Source: Loripinus fragilis (taxonomy: Eukaryota > Mollusca > Bivalvia > Lucinida > Lucinidae). From it: a DNA stretch of 64,000 nt. Below are positions 53,903-64,000 of this stretch, piece by piece. The stretch's first letter is position 1. The number at the start of each line of letters is the position of its first letter. The notes under the pieces were generated by a model, which was not told the DNA's origin, made no database searches, and was given only the letters and a program-made list of their open reading frames with translations. The DNA lies in assembly GCA_964019695.1 (NCBI GenBank), contig OZ026525.1:86380779-86444778 (forward strand). The letters are read 5' to 3'. The translations under genes and the position numbers were made by a program.

Positions 53903-54483
53903 TATAAAATTAGGACAAAACACAAACAGCCCACCAAAACGGGGAGCAACAATAAACAATGATTCAACAACTGCCTTTGAGCGGACAACAGCTGAAGCTA
54001 CTGGTGGCTTAAATTAAAGGGGACGGCAACTTTAAAAGCAAGTGACTCTGCAAAGCAAGCCCTTATTAAACCATGCAATTTGCCGCAAACTCGATCAAAT
54101 CGGATATAGATTAAGAATTTTATAGCAATTTGAAAATCAAAAAGCCAATAGATCAGACCTGACAAAACCTTGGCCCTGATCTGGATCAAATTGACATTCT
54201 GATTGTGTTTCTAAAAGGTTTTGAAAATGTTTATTTTGAAAAAAGTCAGCAGACGACAAATAAATAGTGATAAATCACCCAGCATGAAATGAGTTAAAAT
54301 TCACAATCATATAATGCCTTTTATTTTGTGTATATTGTGTTCCCCTTTAGTGCTGATTTTCTTAAAGTGGACTCTTCCAGTTTATAAACTTGACTTTTCT
54401 GTCACAATCAGTTACAAAATGTGAAGCCTGTGCAAAATTACAAACATTATTAATTTGAGAAGCGCCAGAAGCAGGAGATAAAT

Positions 54484-54720
54484 GAGCCACGACATGTGAT
54501 TTCCAACAATGTGGCTTTTTGACAAGTGTAGACTCAGACTAGCCTGTGCAGCCTCCTGTTAAGCTTAGAACCTCCAAAAGATATTCGGTCAGTAGCTTAA
54601 CAGTCATAGAATATTCCAGCGACAAGCAAAGGCTCTGATCAGACTGTGCATATGCGCAGGCTGATCTGAGCGTTTGCTCGTCGCACATACCACATTGTTG
54701 GAAATCTCATGCACTGGCTC
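54484..54720. repeat. MITE family P4
   Basis: GAGCCACGACATGTGATTTC to AAATCTCATGCACTGGCTC; centre TCTGATCAGACTGTGCATAT / GCGCAGGCTGATCTGAG. Confidence 0.78.
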
Positions 54721-54768
54721 AAATGATATATATATTGGAGTCAAAAGGGATCTTCCAAATTATGTATT

Positions 54769-55560
54769 CAACTCTGCATGCTGGGTAATTTTTCAGGATT
54801 TTTTTGTCGTCTGCTATTTTTTTTTCAAAATCAGCATTTTTGAAAATTTCTTTCAGAAATACTAACAGGGTGTCAAATAGTTTGGATCCAGATCAGACCC
54901 GACAATTTGTCGGGCCTGGTCTGGGTCCAAACTATTTTCAAAGGTTTTCAACAGACGTGTAAAAAAGGTTACTAACAAACAGGTTAATGTCTAAAAGTAA
55001 AACAAAAATATTTAAAATCTTGTGCCTTCGTTATATTCTTTACTGCTGCAATTGTATGCAGACTGATCAATTATTAAACCTGGCCCTGAGGTTATAAAAC
55101 TTTTTTCATGCTCAACTCGGCTGAGCACGAAATTTATCCCGCTCTTAAATGTTAAAATGCCAGCAATTTTTGGCATTTTAAAATTTATTAGCAAGATAAA
55201 TACAACATCTGAGAGACTTAAAGCAAGAAACTTCTTTATTTGTCTGTATTTTAATTTTTATGAGCAGTTGAAATTTTGTGCTCAGTTGAGTTGAGCATGA
55301 AAAAGTTTTATGACCTTGGGGCCTGATGTTTTAAAACAATTATATAAATATAAACTACAGCAAATGAACTTTTGAATGTTTTTATGATTTTGTATAATGC
55401 TTTGCCTACTGGGAAATTGTTGTTTGCTGATATTTTTCAGGAATACCATCAGTGTCAAACAGTTTGGTTGGATCCAGACCAGGCCCTACAAAACATTTTG
55501 TCGGGTCTGATCTGGGTCCAAAGTTTTTTGCAAAGGTTAGCAATGATACTAGTAGGTTAA
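54769..55560. repeat. P2, P6 and P2 MITEs in series
   Basis: 54769-54985 is P2 (TGGATCCAGATCAGACCCGA / TCGGGCCTGGTCTGGGTCCA). 55082-55323 is P6 (GAGGTTATAAAACTTTTTTC end and AATGCCAGCAATTTTTGGCATT). 55415-55560 is P2 without its left end. No gene lies among them. Confidence 0.72.
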
Positions 55561-56006
55561 GAAGATGAGCTAAATTGAAATTGTTGTCAAATACTGTATT
55601 TATCAGTGTATATTTGGACACACCAACTTGCCAGAGCAACCACAGGGTTCGCACAGGCTTGAAAAGTACTTGAATACTTGAAAATTTAATTTGCCTTGAA
55701 AAGTACTTGAATAACACACAAAAGCCTTGAAAAGTCCTTGAATTTTATCATTTACAGGGGGATTCAACACTGTCTTTTGAAACCTAAATCAGTATAAAAT
55801 TGTGATGCCATTATTTGGTGCAGCATATGCTGCAACAAATAAAGGCACCACAATTTTATACAAATTTTCTTAAACAAATATCTTTAGTAATGCAGTCTAG
55901 CATTTCTGAAATAGAATTTTGATGTGTAAATCAGTATTAATCATAAGGTTTCAGTCCTTGAAAACAGTAGGAAAGTCTTAGAAGTCCTTGAAAAGTCCTT
56001 TAATTT

Positions 56007-57127
56007 TATTGTCCGATTTTGTTAACCTGACACAGGTGCATAATTTCACGGTTAGTGCACAAAATATTTTTACCTTCCGTCGACTTTCGGTATTTACCGT
56101 AAGTTTTACAGGAATTTTGCAACTATTAATGCAAATAATGAAACGATTTGCACTGTACTACTGACTAGTCAAGTGGTTTTGGTACAGAGTTTACAACCAA
56201 AAGGTCCTGAGTTCGAGTCGACGTAATTTTTTTTATTTTTTTGTATTTTTAGCTCTTTGATTCGTTTAACTTCATTATTATAGATGTACCACGACCTCTG
56301 AGTAATGTCTTTGTGTGCATTATATTCAAAAGGTTGATGCGTAACGGCTACACTGAGCCAGTCTGTCTGAAACATCTACGTGCTTCAAAATAGAATAGTA
56401 TACGTAATAAAACGCCTGAAACCCCTATTTCTAGATCCGTATTTTCAATTTTGTAAAAATAGTCACGCTTCAAAGTTATTTGTTTATTTATACTTGCATG
56501 TTGTTGTTGTTATTTTTGTAGGACCCTCACCGAGAACGCTTACCGTACGCTCGATATGTGAAGTTGAATCTCTGTGCTTTTGACATATCTTTTAAAGTAA
56601 TCGCAGATATTAAAGAAAAATCTGTTTTGCCTTAGTGCCAAGGCTTGCTGCAAACTTTTCTTCAGAAGTTTTCCCACTGAACTTAAGTTCAAACAACTTG
56701 TATAGTGAATACATTTTAACCATATGTTTTGGCTATATTTCTAATAATCTTCGAAGATGTTTCGGACAGACTGGCTCATTTTACGCATCAACCTTTTGAA
56801 ATAGAATGATCCAAAATTTCATTCCTCACAGGTCGTGGTACATCTATAATACATCTAAAATAAATGAAATTAAACGAATCGAATAAAGGTAAAAGAAAAA
56901 AACCCACACACGTGGACTCGAACTCACGACCTGTTGGTTGTAAACTCTGTGTCATAACCACTTGACTAGTCAGTAGGTCGGTACAAAACGTTTCATTATC
57001 TGCATAAGTAATTGCAAAATTCCTGTAAAACTTACGGTAAATACCGAAAGTCGACGGAAGGTAAAAAGATCTTGTGCACTAACCGTGAAATTATGCACCT
57101 GTGTCAGGTTAATAAAATCGGACAATA
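56007..57127. mobile_element. 1.1 kb inverted-repeat element with tRNA-like arms
   Basis: Left arm 56007-56380 and right arm about 56750-57127 are inverted copies: TATTGTCCGATTTTGTTAAC outside, CCTTCCGTCGACTTTCGG, then AGTTTACAACCAAAAGGTCC. Each arm carries a tRNA-like segment (A-box-like TAGTCAAGTGGTTTTGGTAC, B-box-like GAGTTCGAGTC), facing inwards from both sides. The loop of about 370 bp has no recognised gene. Target duplication is not clear. Confidence 0.78.
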
Positions 57128-57404
57128 CACAAACTTGCCTTTATGAACCTTGAACCAATGTTAGCCCTGATCAGAGTCTGCTCTGTAAGTCATTCCATCA
57201 CATCAGCAGTCAATTCAAGCACTTAATTTATCTCTTTCCTTGCTTGTAGTACCGATACATATACTGTAAATTCAGAAATTTTCGCAAGGGTTTATTTTCG
57301 CGAAGTTTCGTGAAAATATAATCCTCACGAATTAGCGAAATCACGGTCGTTAACCGATATAGGTAAATCACGCCCTTGTCACGAATATTTAATGTGGCAA
57401 ATAT

Positions 57405-57593
57405 GTGTTAATTTTTGCAACCAGTTTGGACCCAATTGAGGACCCAATAAGGCGTAACATGTTGGGCCTGATCTGTATCCAAACCGTTTGACACTCTGAT
57501 GCTATTCCAGAAATATTTTGTGAAAAAGTAAATCTAAAAATAATTTAAACAGCGAAAAAAGTTTTCAAAATTACCCAGCATACAAAGGGTTAA
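57405..57593. repeat. MITE family P2, decayed
   Basis: CAGTTTGGACCCAATTGAGG, TGTTGGGCCTGATCTGTATC, ending CCCAGCATACAAAGGGTTAA. Confidence 0.65.
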
Positions 57594-57618
57594 GGGCCCC
57601 TTATATTTATGATAAATA

Positions 57619-57818
57619 CAGTAAAACCGGTCTTAAGCAGCCACTCATAAAGAAGCCCAAAAATTGATTTTCAAGACCGATTATCAATTAGGTTAATGCA
57701 GGTCAAAAGTAATGCAGAAAGCATTTTGCAATACTTTCGATCTTCATTAAGCTACCATTTGTCTTTAACATCTTTGTTTTGTCTATTTTTTAGTGGCTGT
57801 TTAAAACAGGTTTTACTG
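57619..57818. repeat. MITE family P5
   Basis: CAGTAAAACCGGTCTTAAGC to GTTTAAAACAGGTTTTACTG, preceded by TA. Confidence 0.75.
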
Positions 57819-57934
57819 GACAGTATTTTCTCCTAGCTATAATTGTATTCTGTTATTTAAATTACATTTACTTGTAATGAAATGCATTTATTACAGGCCC
57901 TTTATCTGTTAGAAATTGGCATTTTCATGGACAA

Positions 57935-58285
57935 AAATTATCAAATCAAAATTTGTTGACACAAAATCATATCAAAATTTGATAATGCAAAATATCAAAC
58001 CAAAATAGATAACACAAATTATCAAACCAAAATTTGATAATGCAAAATATCAAAACAAATTTGATTAAACAAATTATCAAGCCAAAATTTAATAACACAA
58101 ATCATCAAACCAAAATTTAATAACACAAATTATCAAATCAAAATTTGATAACACAAAATATCAAACCAAAATATGATAACACAAATTATCAAATCAAACT
58201 TTTAGAACACAAATTATCAAATCAAAATATGATAATTTGATCATAAATTAAAATATCAAATCAAAATTTGATAATTTGATCATTA
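57935..58285. repeat. AT-rich 28-29-bp tandem array
   Basis: Units of CAAAATTTGATAACACAAAT plus TATCAAAC, about twelve. Each holds the dyad TATCAAA / TTTGATA. Confidence 0.85.
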
Positions 58286-58450
58286 ATTAAAATATTAGTG
58301 GTACAGAAATAAAAATAGAAATAATTTTTTGAGCCACAAATAAAGGACATTTAGTTGTGTTTTGTTAAATGTCATGGTTTGTCAGCGTTAAATGGATATC
58401 TAAATTTTTTGTACCATAAATATTCTAATTATTGCACATATTGATTTCTT

Positions 58451-58670
58451 GTGCAGGATTTACTCTCCTTGCTAGCAGTGACTTTTGTGGTCTGCTGATA
58501 ATCTTTGCAAACAATTTGGACCCAGATCAGGACCGACTGAACTTCGGTCCTGATCTGGATCCAAACTGTTTTGATAATGATAGTGTTCTTGATTTTTTTT
58601 GTTGAAAAAGTAAATTAAAAAAAAAGTCAGCTGACAAAAGCATGAAAAATTACCCAGCATGCAGAGTTAA
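58451..58670. repeat. MITE family P2
   Basis: TTGGACCCAGATCAGGACCG / CGGTCCTGATCTGGATCCAA, ending CCCAGCATGCAGAGTTAA. Confidence 0.78.
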
Positions 58671-58854
58671 AAATGGATATTGGGCCTTCAAGCACAGATT
58701 TATATCAAAGATACAGTAAACAATCAATCAAATGGGTATGAAGTGTATTCAATTTACTTTTCACCATGGAGTTACTGCACGTAGAGGCTACGGACCTGGG
58801 ACATTCTGTATTGTTACAAAGTACCAGACATGCAAACTTTTTATGAGTAAAATT

Positions 58855-59145
58855 GTCATTTTGTTTTGTTTGGTTTGTGGTTTTACGTTCCAGTTAACAG
58901 CTATGGTCATGTTGGGATGGTCAGTTAACCGAACTACACTTTTTCCTGGGCAAGCTTGACTAAGCATTCAACCAGTTTTTAGTGCACATAAATGAAATCA
59001 ACCCTACTTGAATCAGCGGAAGGAGGAGAATGGCCGTAGAAAATATTTCATGATCAGTCTCCAGGAAAGTTTGGGACCGTGCAGGGATCAAACTCGCGAA
59101 TCCTCGACCTGTATTTGACTTGCTACCGATTGCGCTATGGGGCAC
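58855..59145 (-). mobile_element. tRNA-derived SINE S2 with 9-bp target duplication
   Basis: AGTAAAATT flanks both sides (58846-58854 and 59146-59154). On the minus strand the tRNA-like head is at the right (GCGCAATCGGTAGCAAG, then B-box-like GCGAGTTTGATCCC) and a T-rich run at the left is the tail. It lies inside P1-type sequence. Confidence 0.82.
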
Positions 59146-59252
59146 AGTAAAATTTATTTTCTTATCAATTATTGTAAACATGTTTTGGTGCTCAAAGAAT
59201 CTTCTCATCAAGATATATTTTGAGTACACACGGCATATGGGCCAGCACACTG

Positions 59253-59443
59253 GCACAGGTTTAGATAAAAAAAATTGCAGCATAAAATTGTAAATATTTT
59301 CTGACCCATATTTTTTAGCATATGTTTTGGATGCTCAAAAGAACAACCTTAAAGAGACAGTTCTTTTGAGTATCCACAACATATGTTTTGATTGAGAAAT
59401 AAGACAAATATTTTCCTGTTACATACTCTTAATTAAAGGCCTG
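59253..59443 (-). repeat. MITE family P1, reverse orientation
   Basis: CACAGGTTTAGATAA to TAATTAAAGGCCTG; centre AAAAGAACAACCTTAAAGAG / ACAGTTCTTTT. Confidence 0.75.
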
Positions 59444-59517
59444 CATTGGTGAGCTCACAATAACCAAGAAATTCCACAATCACAACAATTCATGGCACTG
59501 TGAGGATTAGGCAAGAA

Positions 59518-59670
59518 CAAAGATAAATATTTTCTTACCCATAATTTTTAGCAAATGTTATGGGTGTTCGAAAGAACCATCTCAATGAGATGGTTCTTTT
59601 AAGTACCCACAACATACATTTTGGTTGAGAAATAAGGAAATTATTTTCCTGTTACGGACAAGGCCTATGC
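59518..59670 (-). repeat. MITE family P1, partial
   Basis: CTTACCCATAATTTTTAGCA, centre AAAGAACCATCTC / GAGATGGTTCTTT, then GGTTGAGAAATAAGG. The following 59750-59777 plus 60101-60200 is another P1 copy cut by a SINE. Confidence 0.75.
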
Positions 59671-59777
59671 ATTGGTGCTCCCAATGGCCAAGAAATTCTA
59701 CAATCACAGAACAATTCATGACACTGTGAAGAAGTGACAAGAACAAAGACAAATATTGTCTTACCCATAATTTAGCA

Positions 59778-60100
59778 TTTTTTTTTTTTTTGTTGCTTTA
59801 CGTCCCAAGTCAACAGCTATGGTCATTGCGGGACGGTCAGTTCACCTAACCACACTTTTTCCTGGGCAGGCTTGAACAAGCGGTTAACCAGTAATTCGTG
59901 CACATACTTACGCTTGTAACTGACAACAACCCTTCTTGAATGAATCAGCGGAAGGGAGGAGAATGACCGTAGAAATCATTTCACGATCAATCTCCACGAA
60001 AGTATGGGACCGGACCGGGATCGAACTCACGACCCCTGGATCTGCAGTCAGACACGCATCTGTAGCCAGACACGTTACCGACTGCGCTACGCAGCCCGGC
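59778..60100 (-). mobile_element. tRNA-derived SINE S2 inserted in a P1 MITE
   Basis: Flanked by ATAATTTAGCA (59767-59777) and ATAATTTTTAGCA (60101-60113), a target duplication differing only in T-run length. Minus-strand head GCGTAGCGCAGTCGGTAACG, B-box-like GTGAGTTCGATCCCGG; tail is a run of T at the left. Closely related to 58855-59145. Confidence 0.83.
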
Positions 60101-60688
60101 ATAATTTTTAGCATATGTCTTGAGCACCCACAACATATGTTTTATATGTTTTGGTTTAGAAATAAGGAAATTATTTTCCTGTTACGCAACTAAAGGCCTG
60201 CATTGGTGCTCGCAATGACCAAAAAATTCCACTATCTCAGGCCAATTCATGGCACCATGAGGAAATGACAAGAGAACAGACAAATACCTGACAGGATTGA
60301 ACCAGGTCCGGTATAAGGCAGATTGGTATAAACGCATCTTCTTGTTTTGATAGGGATAAAATATACTCTGCGTCTTTCATATTCTTTGATTTTCTTGAAA
60401 CCCCAACATTTCTTCTGGATATTTCGAGTTAATCTTGCATGCTTGCATCAACCAAAATCCTTATAAATGTCAGAACCTCAGTTTGCCTCCAATTTTGGCC
60501 CCTATTTTCTAAAAGCGCTTCTTTTTAATATAACGCTGAAATACATGTAGCATTGGAAATGTACATGCGACAGCATTATGTGTATGTTGACCTTCCCTTG
60601 CTGCAAAATTCCAGGCTGTCTAAAAATAAATATTAAATTTACTTTGGACCGATACAAAGTGTTTAGATGGAGAATTGATACTGCACCA

Positions 60689-60887
60689 GGCCCCCAGGTT
60701 ATAAAACTTTTTTCATACTCAACTCAACTGAGCACGAAATTTCAACTGCTCATAAAAACTTAAAAACGACAAATAGAGAAGTTTCTTGCTTTAAGTCTCT
60801 CAGATGTTGTATTTATCATGCTTATAAATGTTAAAAAGCCAACAATTGCTGAGTTGAGCATGGAAAAAGTTTTATAACCTCAGGGCC
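60689..60887. repeat. MITE family P6, short copy
   Basis: CCAGGTTATAAAACTTTTTTC and GAGCACGAAATTTC to AAAAAGTTTTATAACCTCAG; a middle piece is inverted relative to the other copies. Confidence 0.7.
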
Positions 60888-60909
60888 AGGATAGGAACAG
60901 TACTTGGAT

Positions 60910-62400
60910 CAGTCCTGGTCCTAGGTGTCGAGGTGGTCCAGGTTAGATCAGTCCTGGTCCTAGGTGACAAGATGGTCCAGGTTAGATCAGTCCTGGTCCT
61001 AGGTGTCAAGGTGGTCCAGGTAAGATCAGTCGTGGTCCTAGGTGTTGAGGTGGTCCAGGTTAGATCAGTACTGGTCCTAGGTGTCGAGGTGGTCGAGGTT
61101 AGATCAGTACTGGCCTAGGTGTCGAGGTGGTCCAGGTTAGATCAGTCCTGGTCCTAGGTGCCGAGGTGGTCCAGGCTAGATCAGTCCTGGTCCTAGGTGT
61201 CTAGGTGGTCCATTTTCGATCAGTCCTGGTCCTAGGTGTCGAGGTGGTCCAAGCTAGATCAGTCCTGGCCCTAGGTGTCGAGTTGGTCCATGCTAGATCA
61301 GTTCTGGTCCTAGGTGTCGAGGTGAACCAGGCTGGATCAGTCCTGGTCCTAGGTGTCGAGTTGGTCCATGCTAGATCAGTCCTGGTCCTAGGTGTCGAGG
61401 TGGTCCAGGCTGGATCAGTCCTGGTCCTAGGTGTCGAGGTGGTCCAGGCTAGATGAGTCCTGGTCCTAGGTGTCGAGGTGGTCCAGGTTAGGTCGGTACT
61501 GGTCCTAGGTGTCGAGGTGGTCCAGGTCAGATCAGTCCTGGTCCTAGGTGTTGAATTGGTCCAGGTTAGATCAGTACTGGTCCTAGGTGTCGAGGTGGTC
61601 CAGGCTGGATCAGTCCTGAGCCTAGGTGTCGAGGTGGTCCAGGCTGGATCAGTCCTGGTCCTAGGTGTCGAGGTGGTCCAGGCTAGATCAGTCCTGGTCC
61701 TAGGTGTCGAGGTGGTCCAGGTTAGGTTGGTACTGGTCCTAGATGTCAAGGTGGTCCTGGTTAGATCAGTCCTGGTCCTAGGTGTAGAGGTGGTCCAGGT
61801 TAGAACAGTACTGGTCCTAGGTGTCGAGGTGGTCCAGGTAAGATCAGTCCTGGTCCTAGGTGTCGAGGTGGTCTAGGCTAGATAGGTCCTGGTCCTAGGT
61901 GTCAAGGTGGTCCAGGTTAGATCAGTCCTGGTCCTTGGTGCCGAGGTGGTCCAGGCTAGATCAGTCCTGGTCCTAGGTGTCAAGGTGGTCCAGGTTAGGT
62001 CAGTACTGGTCCTAGATGTTGAGGTGTTTCAGGTTAGATCAGTCCTGGTACTAGGTGTCGAGGTGGTCCAGGCTAGATCAGTGTTGGTCCTAGGTATCGA
62101 GGTGGTCCAGGTTAGATCAGTCCTGGTCCTAGGTGTCAAGGTGGTCCATTTTAGATCAGTCCTGGTCCTAGGTGTCGAGGTGGTCCATTTTAGATCAGTC
62201 CTGGTCCTAGGTGTCGAGTTGGTCCATTTTAGATCAGTCCTGGTCCTAGGTGTCGAGATGGTCCAGGCTAGATCAGTCCTGGCCCTAGGTGTCGAGGTGG
62301 TCCAGGCTAGATCAGTCCTGGGCCTAGGTGTCGAGGTGGTCCAGGGTAGATCAGTACTGGTCCTAGGTGTCAAGGTGGTCCAGGTTAGATCGGTACTGGT
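60910..62400. repeat. 39-bp minisatellite, about 38 copies
   Basis: The unit is GGTCCTAGGTGTCGAGGTGG plus TCCAGGTTAGATCAGTCCT. Because 39 is 13 codons, open frames of 60-180 codons occur on both strands (for example 61201-61749 minus, 61907-62416 plus). Several start at an ATG created by single variants. No splice, start or upstream coding context supports translation. Confidence 0.93.
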
Positions 62401-63123
62401 TTGTCCAATTGTTTAGACGAACAAATGTTCCGCTCCAAAACCTTAGAACGGCCCTGTTTCAGAACAAATTCATCGTTCAAACAGGGTAAAAGACTGGGTC
62501 TGGTTCCAAACTGTAAGCAATGGTGATGGTTACCAGCAGACAACAAAAGTCGCCTCTAGCAAGGAAAGAGTTTAAAAAATGACTCTGTCCATATGTATGG
62601 GTGAAAGTTTTCATGATAATTCCTGAATTCAGAATTTTGAGGCTGACTTTCCATAGAAAGTCAGCCACAAAATGCAGAATAAGGCAGATTTTAATAGTTT
62701 TTCTGATTTAATTTCAGTTCATCTTAGGGCAATTGACCATTTAAACTTGAAATTGTTAATACTTTGAAGACATACAGCAAGTTTTAGGATTTGAATTTCA
62801 AAAATTCAGGATTTTGAAAATTTTGAACTTTCACCCATGCTTATGGGATAAGTACAAAAAACTCAGAAGCTGATCCAATATAGTATCAGACTGTTAGGCT
62901 AACTTTGTTCTGAATGTGCAGGCTCGTCTATCCCATCACTGCCCACATCTCTGATCCACATCAAGATACACTTTGCTGCTCAGCAGAACTTTGGTTAAAT
63001 TGATGTAATCTGTTATGTAGTTTTGATAGGGCATAAATTGTTCTATTAAACATCAAAAGTTTTAATTTGTTTGAATTTACAGACCAACACATTAAAAATG
63101 GGTTCTTATTAAATAAAATTGCT

Positions 63124-63334
63124 TAACTCTTACCTTGCTAGCAATGACTTTTGTCATCTTAGCAAACAGTTTGGACTCGGATCAGGACCGACACAATGTC
63201 GGTTCTGATCAAGGATCCAAACCATTTGACACTCTTATAGTGTTCCTGAAAAAAACTTATCAGAAAATTAATATTGAAAAAAGTCCGCAGACAACAACAA
63301 AAGCATGAAAACTTACCCAGCATGCAGAGTTAAT
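63124..63334. repeat. MITE family P2
   Basis: TTAACTCTTACCTTGCTAGC to CCCAGCATGCAGAGTTAA. Centre TTTGGACTCGGATCAGGACC / GGTTCTGATCAAGGATCCAA. Confidence 0.78.
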
Positions 63335-63381
63335 AAAAGATCCTTATGTGACATCTTGTGGTTCTACTCTGGGAATCATGA

Positions 63382-63560
63382 TTTAATAGTTATACCATGG
63401 GTTGTCCGCCTGTATGTGAAGATAATCCACGAGCTTTAGCAAGTGGATTATCTTACGTACAGGCAGACAACCCATGGTATAACTATTTTATACCACCTAC
63501 ATCAGTGTAGACCTTGCACAACACGGGCTATTTCGTGCTAAAGTTGGTAAGGGTGGTATA
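63382..63560. repeat. TATACCATGGGTTGTC hairpin element
   Basis: About 45-base arms: TATACCATGGGTTGTCCGCC and GATAATCCAC mirrored by GTGGATTATC and GGCAGACAACCCATGGTATA. Then TATACCACC...GGTGGTATA encloses the right part. Related in reverse to 27641-28040. Confidence 0.78.
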
Positions 63561-63716
63561 AAGATAAACATATCGGTAAATTTCCCCTTCTTTATAACTG
63601 ACAACTATGCAACAGATTCAGTTGCACTTTACCAATACTTTCAATAATGAGCTAATAACGTTTAAACTTATGAAATAAACTGCTTAAAGTGCATGTGATA
63701 GTTCTCTTGTGCTGTT

Positions 63717-63865
63717 AGGAGCCACTGTGGTGTAGTGGATAAACCACTTGCCTTGCACTCAGGGGTCCTGAGTTTGATTCGCAGCTCCTCCAGTCCGTTG
63801 GATGAGACTTTAAGCTATAGCTCCGTCTCCATATGTCCTTAGCAGTTGATGGGACTTTAAAAACA
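63717..63865 (+). mobile_element. tRNA-derived SINE, family S1-like
   Basis: Head GGAGCCACTGTGGTGTAGTG GATAA, B-box-like CCTGAGTTTGATTCGCAG, tail GTTGATGGGACTTTAAA. The central GTCCTTGAGCAAG block is missing. Confidence 0.65.
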
Positions 63866-64000
63866 AACTCACTTGTTACAATTCCAGGAAAAGTACAAAA
63901 TATGAAGCACAGGATTCATATTTTAAAATGACTCTTTTCGGTACGGCTTGTATCAGGTACAATTTACTATTGGCTTGAAAATTTAGAATCTTAAACTAAG

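Noticed and set aside
61201..62416. Long open frames (up to 182 codons) on both strands giving Val/Leu-rich or Thr/Arg-rich 13-residue repeats
   Set aside because: They follow from a 39-bp tandem repeat lacking stops on either strand; no promoter, splice or start context, and both strands are equally open.
63717..63790. Functional tRNA gene
   Set aside because: A and B boxes are present but the acceptor stem does not pair cleanly and the sequence continues into a SINE tail.

Overview
This is a 64 kb piece of an AT-rich, intron- and repeat-dense animal nuclear genome. The dispersed repeats (elements opening with GCTCACCTGAGC followed by GTCCGTCC runs, tRNA-derived SINEs carrying a GTGTCCTTGAGCAAG block, and many short hairpin-centred MITEs) are of the kind common in bivalve molluscs. 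A bivalve, perhaps a venerid clam, is my best guess; this rests on repeat style and is inference.

One real host gene was found. It lies on the plus strand from 10191 to 52543 as eight coding exons joined by GT-AG introns with matching phases. It encodes the single invertebrate-type counterpart of the Wnt-receptor E3 ubiquitin ligases ZNRF3 and RNF43: PA-like ectodomain (10191-10310, 32074-32148, 34642-34791), transmembrane segment (37693-37788), a 27-base microexon for the juxtamembrane basic stretch (43196-43222), RING-H2 finger (44470-44752), a very long Ser/His/Cys-rich tail (48949-51432) and a short terminal exon (52482-52543). The joined fragment is 1098 residues. The signal peptide and first part of the ectodomain are missing and are probably upstream of the window. 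No other host gene could be supported.

The rest is repeats. 1-1580 is a 42-bp tandem array. 2709-6104 holds two Harbinger-like MITEs, the second split by a 1.3 kb foldback element. 7843-8960 is a head-to-head inverted minisatellite. The 21.8 kb intron 10311-32073 holds several elements with readable target-site duplications (13394-13939, 18173-20750, 22332-23119), a transposase pseudogene (26202-26570) and tandem arrays, one of which (30380-31385) repeats nuclear-receptor-like half sites. 32565-34420 is a 31-bp intronic minisatellite. From 34.4 to 60 kb about ten MITE families with near-perfect central hairpins pack the introns and often end within 10-100 bases of a splice site. A reverse-transcriptase relic lies at 41300-42715, two SINEs with target duplications at 58855-60100, and a 39-bp array at 60910-62400.

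The most unusual observation is that two near-perfect DNA palindromes inside the coding tail exon (49819-49876 and 50993-51054) closely resemble a palindrome in the first intron (11602-11656). They look like palindromic element copies that became protein-coding, in the same reading frame.
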